From Spirochaetota bacterium (GTDB taxonomy: Bacteria; Spirochaetota; Spirochaetia; SZUA-6), in contig JAADHF010000126.1 in the NCBI GenBank assembly GCA_013151965.1, positions 1-64,000 of the forward strand: a stretch of 64,000 bases of DNA, given 5' to 3'. Of the stretch, positions 10,510 to 18,798 are shown piece by piece. The notes under the pieces are model-generated. The model had not been told where the DNA came from and did not search any database. It saw nothing but the letters and a program-made list of their open reading frames with translations. The translations under genes and the position numbers were made by a program. Every line of letters begins with the position of its first letter. Within the stretch, counting starts at the first letter, position 1.

Positions 10510-11127
10510 CTAAAAATGATATAGAGCGGAAAGTGATATTTCCAGGAAATTCCCCATTCTCGTCTCGTTCTTAGCCTGGATTCCCGTTGCAGGCTGGAAT
10601 ATCCACCAGTATGCAACGTTGACTCCGAAGGACCATGATGTATTGTACCGCCAGTAAGTGGAAAAACCGGGTTTCAGCATGAAATCAACATGAATATTTT
10701 CCTGGTATTTGGCTATATCGATACCGGTGCCTAAAAAAACAGGAAAATCAAACGGGAAATATGAAAAAATATACGAGGCTTTTACCGTTATGGGAAGCAG
10801 CAGGAGTATATTCAGATTGGGACTGAATGCAAAAACACCTCCTATTTCGGCGCCGATTGTAAAATTACTCTTTATATAGGTATTCCATTGGAGAGAACCC
10901 ACTCCGCCGGGAGTCAGATTTGTCGTATGGAGAGAACCTGTAAGCTCCTGGAAAAAAAGCGGCACAAAAATGCCTCCGTTAATAGACAATGTTTGATCCC
11001 CAAGGGAATATACCGCTCCCGGTTCCTTATTTTTGTCATTCGGTTTGGTTTCCTGAGCTGAAACATTCATGACGGGTAAAAGGACAAGCATTAAAAATGA
11101 AATAAACCGTATGTTTTTCCTGTTCAA
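10510..11127 (-). CDS. Predicted outer-membrane beta-barrel protein
   Basis: Signal peptide MNRKNIRFISFLMLVLLPVMNVSAQE; alternating aromatic strands, terminal LSALYHF; TTG start with SD taggag. Confidence 0.65.
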   Translation of the reverse strand: MNRKNIRFISFLMLVLLPVMNVSAQETKPNDKNKEPGAVYSLGDQTLSINGGIFVPLFFQELTGSLHTTNLTPGGVGSLQWNTYIKSNFTIGAEIGGVFAFSPNLNILLLLPITVKASYIFSYFPFDFPVFLGTGIDIAKYQENIHVDFMLKPGFSTYWRYNTSWSFGVNVAYWWIFQPATGIQAKNETRMGNFLEISLSALYHF

Positions 11128-11225
11128 AAAAAACTCCTAAAACTAATTTATTTTCAATACAATAAAGTATCCGCTACAGATAATATCATTTTTAAAGGAA
11201 AAAATACAAGATAAAACAAAGCTAT

Positions 11226-13217
11226 TTAACGAAGAACCTTTTTTTTAAGTAAAGCAAAATAATCTTTTTCCTCATCCGGCCCCTCTGTTTCCTCTGTGCA
11301 GTACTGAATGTATTTTTCCGGTATTTCCTTGAGGAACGGCGAAACTGCGGATTCTTCCGGCTTTCCCATTCTTTTTCTGGTTTTACACGAAGTTAGAAAA
11401 AGCCTGTTCTTAGCCCTTGTAACGGCGACGTAAAGCAGCCTTCTTTCTTCTTCGAGCATTTTTTCATCATCACTCAATGCCCGGATATGCGGAATTATTC
11501 CGTTTTCGAGGCCTGCTATAAACACGGTATCAAATTCGAGACCCTTGGCAGAGTGGATTGTCATTATATGAGCCTTTCCCCGTATATCGCCCGACTGTTC
11601 ATCTTTGGAGTTAAGGGTTATCCGGTTAAGATATTCATAGATATTCGGAGAAAGATTATCCGGATTCGTTTCGTATTCCTTTATGGATTCTAAAAAACTC
11701 ATTATATTTTGATATTTCCACTGTGCAATCTGTTTTTTCTTATTCTCGGATAAAAGATATCCCCAGTAATTTATACTTTCTACCATGGAATCTATTGCTT
11801 TTGCCATATTCTTGCCTTTAAGAATTATTTCCCTGTAGTAATCGACAAGCGTGATAAAATCCGTTAATGAATCATTTATTTTTTTTTCGAATACATTCTT
11901 TTCCGAAAAACGGAGTGCGGAAATAATGCCGAAAAGCGATACCCCTTTAGTTTCGGCAAGATTTATCAGCTTTTCCACGGTTCTCAGACCGATTCCCCTG
12001 CGCGGCACATTTAGAATCCTTAAAAGGTTAATATTGTCGTCCGGATTTGCAAGTACCTTTAAATATGCAATTATATCCTTAATTTCTCTTCGCTGAAAAA
12101 AACTTATTCCGCCCGAAACTTTGTATGGGAGGTTATCCCTCAGAAAAGCCTCTTCTATGTGGCGTGTCAGATGGTTGGTCCTTACAAGTACCGAAAAGTC
12201 ATGATATTTTAAGCTGTGCCTTATGGAAAGCGTTCTGATCTTATCTGCAATCCACTCTCCTTCCTCCCTTTCGTTGTCAGGGAAATACAGCTGAATGAGA
12301 TTTTCTTTTTTGTTTGTGGATCTTAAAGTTTTTAGTTTTCGCACTGTATTATTCTTTATCAGTTCATTGGCAGCGGACAGGATAATCGATGTGGATCTGT
12401 AATTCTGCTCGAGCTTTATCTCGAGAGTTTCTGGAAAATCTTTCTCGAAGCGAATTATATTGCCGAAATCAGCCCCCCTCCAGGAATAAATGGACTGATC
12501 ATCATCACCGACTGCACAGATATTTTTTATTTTATTTCCAAGCATCCTGATAAGTGTATATTGAGCTTCTGAAGTATCCTGAAATTCGTCGATTAAAATA
12601 TGCCTGTACTGTCTTTGATATCCTTCGAGAATCTTACCGTGCAGGGTAAATAATTCTATCGGCAGTACAATGAGGTCATCAAAATCGACTGCATTGTAGG
12701 ATTTTAAGTGCAGCTGATACCTGTTGTAAAGCTCTGTAATGTTTCCATCCTGCGAATTCATATCCTCTCTCCCCATTTTTATTCGTGAAAACATATCCGA
12801 AAGGATGTGGGTATCCTTAACATCACCTGTTCTGTCTTCATTCAGGATTTCTTTAATAAGTGAATCCCTGTCAGACTGGTCATAAATACTAAAATTCTGT
12901 TTGTAGCCTAAAAGGGAACCGTGTTTTTTTAAAACAGAGACTCCGAATGCATGAAATGTCGAAACGGTTAATTTATGAAGCTTCAGGCCTGTTATTGCCC
13001 TGATTCTCTGTTTCATTTCCATGGCGGCTTTGTTGGTAAAAGTAACGGCAAGTATTTCACTCTGTTTTACTCCCTTTTCTAAAGCATGGGCTATCCTGTA
13101 TGTAATAACACGTGTTTTGCCGGAACCCGCCCCTGCTATAACCAGCAGCGGCCTTTCGAGTGTAGTAACAGCTTTTAACTGTTCCTTGTTGAGAAGTTTG
13201 GAATATTTAATCTGCAT
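11226..13217 (-). CDS. UvrD/PcrA/Rep-type superfamily 1 DNA helicase
   Basis: AGAGSGKTRVITYRIA, TFTNKAAMEMKQR, DEFQDTSEAQY, GDDDQSIYSWRGAD, QNYRST, TIHSAKGLEFDTVFI, VAVTRAK. Confidence 0.96.
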   Translation of the reverse strand: MQIKYSKLLNKEQLKAVTTLERPLLVIAGAGSGKTRVITYRIAHALEKGVKQSEILAVTFTNKAAMEMKQRIRAITGLKLHKLTVSTFHAFGVSVLKKHGSLLGYKQNFSIYDQSDRDSLIKEILNEDRTGDVKDTHILSDMFSRIKMGREDMNSQDGNITELYNRYQLHLKSYNAVDFDDLIVLPIELFTLHGKILEGYQRQYRHILIDEFQDTSEAQYTLIRMLGNKIKNICAVGDDDQSIYSWRGADFGNIIRFEKDFPETLEIKLEQNYRSTSIILSAANELIKNNTVRKLKTLRSTNKKENLIQLYFPDNEREEGEWIADKIRTLSIRHSLKYHDFSVLVRTNHLTRHIEEAFLRDNLPYKVSGGISFFQRREIKDIIAYLKVLANPDDNINLLRILNVPRRGIGLRTVEKLINLAETKGVSLFGIISALRFSEKNVFEKKINDSLTDFITLVDYYREIILKGKNMAKAIDSMVESINYWGYLLSENKKKQIAQWKYQNIMSFLESIKEYETNPDNLSPNIYEYLNRITLNSKDEQSGDIRGKAHIMTIHSAKGLEFDTVFIAGLENGIIPHIRALSDDEKMLEEERRLLYVAVTRAKNRLFLTSCKTRKRMGKPEESAVSPFLKEIPEKYIQYCTEETEGPDEEKDYFALLKKKVLR

Positions 13218-13221
13218 CCAC

Positions 13222-13695
13222 TTAACCTAACAGAAAAGAAAAAGCTTTTATTCCGAAATACGAAATAACGGATACAATGGCACCTGAAATAAAAACCCCC
13301 GCGGTTATGGCAATAATACTTCTTTTAATCTCCATGCCGATAATCCATGCACCGAGGACACCGGTATATGCTCCTGTAACAGGCAAAGGCACTGCGACAA
13401 AAAGTGCAAGGCCCACATAGCCGTACTTTTCCACCTTCCCGTGTACTTTGCTCCGGGACTTCTGTACAATCGAATCGAAAAAGCGTTTATACAAATTAAT
13501 TCCATACAGAACCTTATGAATCGTATTTAGAAAAACAAAAACAAGCGGAGCAATCAGGGAATTCGCAAGTACACAGATAAAGTAAGTTAGAAAAGGATTT
13601 GCACCATGGGCAAGTGCATATGGTATTCCGCCTCTTAATTCGGAGATGGGAAGTATGGTTAATATGATCGTCATCGCGAGAACCTGCGGATTCAA
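13222..13695 (-). CDS. Small multidrug-export-like integral membrane protein (Sm_multidrug_ex family)
   Basis: ISELRGGIPYALAHG...VGLALFVAVPLPVTGAYTGVLGAWI; TTG start at 13695 preceded by aaggaaaag is preferred over the track start at 13986, which overlaps the divergent gene. Confidence 0.8.
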   Translation of the reverse strand: MNPQVLAMTIILTILPISELRGGIPYALAHGANPFLTYFICVLANSLIAPLVFVFLNTIHKVLYGINLYKRFFDSIVQKSRSKVHGKVEKYGYVGLALFVAVPLPVTGAYTGVLGAWIIGMEIKRSIIAITAGVFISGAIVSVISYFGIKAFSFLLG

Positions 13696-13762
13696 AATCT
13701 TTTCCTTATTATATATAATAATTAAATTTGACTTTGGGGCATCATAACATATTATTAAAGTT

Positions 13763-14503
13763 ATGCAACTATTCATTCCCCGTTGTCCCAAGTGTCTGGG
13801 AATACTTGAACGGAACGGGGATACTTTAACGTGTGCCGGCTGCGGTGAAATATATTCAGTGAAGCATAATATTATACTGTTTCTCGATTCGCTGCCGCTT
13901 AAGGAAAAAGTAATCTCCCGGAAAACTTTCTTTGATAATATCGCAGAAACATATGATAATTCCATTGTATCTATTGTTGAAAGCATGGGGTGTAAATGGC
14001 GCAGCTATACGGAAACCCTGGAAGATATAATCCGGACAATGGACAACAAAATTATTCTTGATATAGGATGCGGAACCTCATTCCCTCTTGCATCTTTTTT
14101 ACCTGATTCGACTGAATATTTAGGTCTTGATTTATCTTCCGCAATGTTGACTGCTGCAAGTGATTTTGTATCGAAAGATGTCAATGCCACTTTTTTAAAT
14201 ATTGAGGCCGAGAAATTACCGCTTTCGGAAAAAAGCGTGGATGTCTGTCTTTCGCTTTTCTCTTTGAATTCAATTCCGGAACCTGAAAAAGTGGTTGAGA
14301 AAATCATGCAGGTTGTGCGCGACGGAGGAGAATTTATTGCCAGTTTTCCTGTATCTCCCTCCGGTATTCATGATAATGATATAAACAGTCCCATAAGAGA
14401 AGAAGTATTGGAAGGTTTATTTTATCCTCTTGTTAAAGACAGATGGAAAGTATCTTATTTTCAATGCGGTTCTATAAGAATATACAGATTCTTAAAGGGA
14501 TAA
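13763..14503 (+). CDS. SAM-dependent methyltransferase with N-terminal Zn-ribbon (Trm112-like)
   Basis: CPKCLGILERNGDTLTCAGCGEIY; DIGCGTSFPLASFLPDSTEYLGLDLSSAML. Confidence 0.88.
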   Translation: MQLFIPRCPKCLGILERNGDTLTCAGCGEIYSVKHNIILFLDSLPLKEKVISRKTFFDNIAETYDNSIVSIVESMGCKWRSYTETLEDIIRTMDNKIILDIGCGTSFPLASFLPDSTEYLGLDLSSAMLTAASDFVSKDVNATFLNIEAEKLPLSEKSVDVCLSLFSLNSIPEPEKVVEKIMQVVRDGGEFIASFPVSPSGIHDNDINSPIREEVLEGLFYPLVKDRWKVSYFQCGSIRIYRFLKG

Positions 14504-14512
14504 TATTTTACT

Positions 14513-17500
14513 ATGAGAAAATACTATCTTATAATTTTTCTGTTTATACTTGCTTTGTTTGTACTGCTCGGGTGGTATATGTATTCTGTCCGGGCATTAA
14601 CATTAGATAATTTTAAAGAGGAAGCTTACAGGGATATTAATGTTATTTCCCTGCTTGTTTCGGAACGAATCAGTGAAATATTTGCACGGTTAAAGTATAC
14701 TGCATCTCTTCCTGATATTATTGAATTCAACAAGAACGGCAGAAGAATCTTAAATGGTTTGTACAATCCGGTTACACCATTTTTCAGGGCTGTTTCGAGA
14801 ATATCTTCCGCTATGAAGCTTATATACACATTTCCGGATATCAGTGCCATAGGTTCCGATCTATCCGGACAGAAACACAATCAAATTATTTCAAAAGATC
14901 ATTTGCCGATTATGAGCAGCCCTTTTACTGCCGTGCAGGGATACAGGGTGGTTTCTCTGCATTATCCGGTGTTTTCCGGCAAAAAATATAAGGGAGCGGT
15001 TGCGGTTCTTCTTGATTTTGATAAATTCTCACAAAAGTATTTCCATAATCTCAAAACCAAAGGTGTTTCGAAAATCTGGATTATAGATCGAAACGGTTAT
15101 ATCATTTACTCGCATAATAAAAATGATAATGGTAAAAATGTTTATGATGTATTTACATGTTTTCCCGGTCTGCTTAAGTTTATAGAAAAAGCCGAAAAGT
15201 CCGGTAATGGCGTAGGTTATTTTAAATATCCGGAAGGGAGGAACAGTGCTCACCTATACGAGAGCTATATAGCAGGTTTTAAGAATATAAAGCTCACGAA
15301 TTACAACTCCTGGCTTATTATAAATTATGCTTCCGTCAATTCGATTCTGTCATCACTTAAATTCAACTATCTGTTTATCGGCACACTCCTGGCACTCGCA
15401 ACTATATTTATAATGATGAGCTATTTCATGGAAAGAATTAATGTTAAGTACGGAGAAAGGCTGAAAGCGAAACTTGACAGAAAAACAAGTGCCCTGAAGG
15501 ACAGTGAAAACAGATTAAAAGCAATGTTCAATGGTATGGCAGAGCTTGTTTTACTTACCTCCGAGGATGGTGAGATCGAGTATGCAAACAAGAGTACTGC
15601 AAAAGCCTTAGGCTTTATTCCCGAAGGCAGGAAGTGTTACGAAGTGCTTGCCGGAAGATCGTATGACTGCCCCGGATGCAGACGCAGGGATATCCTCCGC
15701 CATAATTATACCGATTTGCACGGGAACAAATATATAAACGGAAGGGAGTATATCGCTCATAACTACCCGATAAAAAACGGGGACGGCACTGTTTCTCAAT
15801 TAACCATTATGCAGGATATTACGGAGAAAAAATATCTGGAGAAAGAGCGTGACTTACTCTATAAGGCAATAAATTCCGCAACGGAAATTGTTATTATTGT
15901 TAATCCGAAGGGGATTATAAGGTATGTCAGCCCTTCTTTTAAGATTATTGCGGGGTACGATGTTAAGAGCATTCAGGAGGAAAGAATAAGACGGATCGGT
16001 ACGCATTTTATACCTTATGATCTCTATTACAGTGTAATAAGATCTTTGCGGACCAGTGACCGCTGGACAGGAGAATTTACAATAAGGGGTGCGGAAGGAC
16101 AGATAATTCTCTTTCTTGCAGGTGTTTCGCGTTTTAAGGATTCAGGCAATGAAGTGGCCGGATATATCATTATACTTAAGGATATTACAAGGGAGAGACG
16201 GCAGGAAATAACCTTAAATCGTATTTTAGAAAATGCACCGATAATAGCCCTGTTTCTCGATAATGATTTTAATGTAATCTCTATGAACAGAGGTTTTACA
16301 AACATTACAGGCTGGTACAGCGATAAAATAATAGGCAGAAATATTTTTAATTTTCTTGTCGAAAAAGATGACGACGGGTATGTTAAGGATTTAATAATTA
16401 CTGCTGACGGAAAGATGAATAAAACCCAGAAGAACATCAAGGCTAATGGAAAACCCGTGTATATATCGTGGATTAATCTCCCCATCAATGATCTCGACGG
16501 CAGGCGGACCGGTACATTCTGTATCGGGATCGATGTAACGAGAGAAAAAGAACTGGAAGAGAAATATCTTCAGGCTCAAAAAATGGAAGCTGTCGGAAGA
16601 CTTGCAGGAGGCATAGCGCATGATTTTAATAATCTGCTTACTGCAATTATGGGAAATGTCGAACTTGCTAAAATCGCCGAGGAAAATGAAGAACCGCTTA
16701 TGGAACATTTAGTCGAGATTCAGAATGTTGCAAAGCGGTCTGCCGCGCTTACGAAACAGCTTCTTTCATTAAGCCGTCAAAAAATAGGCCAGAAATATGA
16801 TTTTATAAACTGTAATACAATTATTAAAAATATAGAGAAAATGCTTACAAGAATAATAAGAGAAGATATTTCCCTGGTCTTTAATTTGACAGATCATATT
16901 CCGATGATTTATGCCGACGAGACTCAAATTGAACAGATTATTCTGAATCTGGCTGTAAATGCCAGTGATGCGCTGCCTGCAGGAGGAAAAATAAACATAG
17001 AGACAATTTACAAAAGTGATTCGGAAATGATTAAAATACTTGTATGTGATAACGGCCATGGTATCGATGAAGATATTCTTCCTCATATTTTTGAACCCTT
17101 CTTTACGACAAAGGAAAGCGGAAAGGGAACAGGGCTCGGTCTTTCCACAGTATATGGAATTGTCAAGGCATATAATGGCGAAATTAGTGTGGAAAGTAAA
17201 CTCGAAAGGGGGACGACTTTTACGGTTTCTCTGCCTGTTGCAGGAAAACAGAGAGGGAGTTTTCATAAAAGAGATATTTCCGAACCGTCACTGTTACCGA
17301 AGAAAGGTACCGGGACCATCCTCATAGCTGAGGACGAAGCATCGATAAGAACAATGCTTGGTTCCATATTGATGAAATACGGTTATAATATTATCACAGC
17401 CGACAGCGGCCACAGTGCCGTTGAAATTACAAAAAAATACGGAAAGAATATTTCTCTGCTTATTACGGATATTGTAATGCCGGGAATGAACGGCAGAGTA

Positions 17501-17674
17501 TTGGCGAAAAAATTAAAGGCAATATATCCGGACTTAAAGGTAATTTTTATGTCCGGCTATGCGGAGGATATACCGGATGAAATGATAGGTGAAATAGAAG
17601 GAAGCATATTTATTCAGAAACCATATACTCTGGAAAACATTATGCAGGCAATAGCTTCCGTTCTGAAAAAGTAA
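14513..17674 (+). CDS. Hybrid sensor histidine kinase: Cache-like sensor, PAS repeats, HisKA, HATPase, receiver
   Basis: H-box AGGIAHDFNNLLTAIMGNVELA; N-box NASDALPAGG; G-box GKGTGLGLSTVYGIVK; receiver LLITDIVMPGMNG. Confidence 0.95.
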   Translation: MRKYYLIIFLFILALFVLLGWYMYSVRALTLDNFKEEAYRDINVISLLVSERISEIFARLKYTASLPDIIEFNKNGRRILNGLYNPVTPFFRAVSRISSAMKLIYTFPDISAIGSDLSGQKHNQIISKDHLPIMSSPFTAVQGYRVVSLHYPVFSGKKYKGAVAVLLDFDKFSQKYFHNLKTKGVSKIWIIDRNGYIIYSHNKNDNGKNVYDVFTCFPGLLKFIEKAEKSGNGVGYFKYPEGRNSAHLYESYIAGFKNIKLTNYNSWLIINYASVNSILSSLKFNYLFIGTLLALATIFIMMSYFMERINVKYGERLKAKLDRKTSALKDSENRLKAMFNGMAELVLLTSEDGEIEYANKSTAKALGFIPEGRKCYEVLAGRSYDCPGCRRRDILRHNYTDLHGNKYINGREYIAHNYPIKNGDGTVSQLTIMQDITEKKYLEKERDLLYKAINSATEIVIIVNPKGIIRYVSPSFKIIAGYDVKSIQEERIRRIGTHFIPYDLYYSVIRSLRTSDRWTGEFTIRGAEGQIILFLAGVSRFKDSGNEVAGYIIILKDITRERRQEITLNRILENAPIIALFLDNDFNVISMNRGFTNITGWYSDKIIGRNIFNFLVEKDDDGYVKDLIITADGKMNKTQKNIKANGKPVYISWINLPINDLDGRRTGTFCIGIDVTREKELEEKYLQAQKMEAVGRLAGGIAHDFNNLLTAIMGNVELAKIAEENEEPLMEHLVEIQNVAKRSAALTKQLLSLSRQKIGQKYDFINCNTIIKNIEKMLTRIIREDISLVFNLTDHIPMIYADETQIEQIILNLAVNASDALPAGGKINIETIYKSDSEMIKILVCDNGHGIDEDILPHIFEPFFTTKESGKGTGLGLSTVYGIVKAYNGEISVESKLERGTTFTVSLPVAGKQRGSFHKRDISEPSLLPKKGTGTILIAEDEASIRTMLGSILMKYGYNIITADSGHSAVEITKKYGKNISLLITDIVMPGMNGRVLAKKLKAIYPDLKVIFMSGYAEDIPDEMIGEIEGSIFIQKPYTLENIMQAIASVLKK

Positions 17675-17678
17675 AAAA

Positions 17679-17749
17679 GCGCCCGATCGGAATCGAACCG
17701 ACATCACAAGCTTGGAAGGCTTGGGTAATAACCATTATACGACGGGCGC
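17679..17749 (-). tRNA. tRNA-Gly (anticodon TCC)
   Basis: Reverse complement gcgcccgtcgtataatggttattacccaagccttccaagcttgtgatgtcggttcgattccgatcgggcgc; 7-bp acceptor stem, anticodon arm CAAGC-CTTCCAA-GCTTG, T-loop GGTTCGATTCC. Confidence 0.97.
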
Positions 17750-17802
17750 CCGCAGAGGTGAATTTAACAGACCCGGCTTATATTTGTCAAGATGGAAATA
17801 GT

Positions 17803-17836
17803 TGCAGTTGTAAAAATAGATTAACTGCAGTATAAT
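17803..17836 (+). promoter_or_regulatory. Promoter with embedded palindrome (TTGTAA-17-TATAAT; TGCAGTT-N13-AACTGCA)
   Basis: -35 17808-17813, -10 17831-17836; inverted repeat 17803-17809 / 17823-17829 overlaps the -35 and reaches the edge of the -10. Confidence 0.5.
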
Positions 17837-17882
17837 TCTGATCCGGGATACAATTAATTAACCAATAAGGAAGGCTTTTACT

Positions 17883-18110
17883 ATGGGTTCAAGGGGAGAG
17901 ATTTTTTCATCCAAAGCATCGACCGGGCGTAGAACGTATTTTTTTAATGTAAAAGAAAACAGGCATGGGGATATTTTTTTGAATATCGTAGAAAGTAAAA
18001 AAAACGGCGAGAGTGAATTCGAAAGGCATTCTCTTATAGTATTTAAAGAGGATTTACAGAATTTCCTCGATGGCTTTGATAAAGCTGTTAACTTTATTCA
18101 GGAACACTGA
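17883..18110 (+). CDS. PUR-alpha/DUF3276-family nucleic-acid-binding protein (BpuR-like)
   Basis: RGEIFSSKASTGRRTYFFNVKENRHGDIFLNIVESKK...RHSLIVFKEDLQNFLDGFDKAVNFI. Confidence 0.82.
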   Translation: MGSRGEIFSSKASTGRRTYFFNVKENRHGDIFLNIVESKKNGESEFERHSLIVFKEDLQNFLDGFDKAVNFIQEH

Positions 18111-18657
18111 ATCTAAAACTGTTTCTGTGTATGGGGGATTTCCCGTGCCGGGCAATTAGAAGTCTGTGCTGCTTCGTGGGATAACCCTTATGCTTGTCGA
18201 ACATATATTGCGGCTCTATCCGTGAATATCGAATCATCCATAAGTCTCTCATTGTTTTTGCAATAATAGAGGCTGCCTGTATTTCCGGTATGTAGCCGTC
18301 GCCTTTTATATAGGTTTCCGATGGTATGGCGGTAAAGGGAGCATATAGTCCGTCGACCTTTACAAGTGCCGGTTGAATTTTAAGGGACAGTACAGCTCTG
18401 TACATGGCTAAAAGCGTTGCTCTGTGTATGTTAAAACGGTCGATTTCTTCCGGCCAGGCCCAGCCTGTGCTCCATGAAACCGCCTGTTTTCTTATTACGA
18501 CAGCAGCTTTTTCTCTTGCCGGTGCAGTCATTCTTTTGGAATCTTTTAATATCGATGCAGGGAAACTGCGGTTAAGAATGACTGCACCGGCAACAACAGG
18601 TCCGACAAGAGGACCTCTGCCGGCCTCATCGACCCCGCAAATAAGTATTTCCGACAT
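18094..18657 (-). CDS. rnhB: Ribonuclease HII
   Basis: ICGVDEAGRGPLVGPVVAGAVIL; KGDGYIPEIQAASIIAKTMRD; YMFDKHKGYPTKQH. Confidence 0.96.
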   Translation of the reverse strand: MSEILICGVDEAGRGPLVGPVVAGAVILNRSFPASILKDSKRMTAPAREKAAVVIRKQAVSWSTGWAWPEEIDRFNIHRATLLAMYRAVLSLKIQPALVKVDGLYAPFTAIPSETYIKGDGYIPEIQAASIIAKTMRDLWMIRYSRIEPQYMFDKHKGYPTKQHRLLIARHGKSPIHRNSFRFSVPE

Positions 18658-18798
18658 GTTATAAAAATACCTCTTATGAATTAACGATAGTAAGCCCTGT
18701 AATATTAGCTTAACCGTATCGTATTAATCAACATCATCTTGACCTGTGTATATTTTGAATGATAAACTTCATATGGTAAGTTAAGGCTGGGAGCGGGA

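Noticed and set aside
16027-16488. Antisense 153-aa ORF inside the histidine kinase
   Set aside because: Shadow ORF with no recognisable domain
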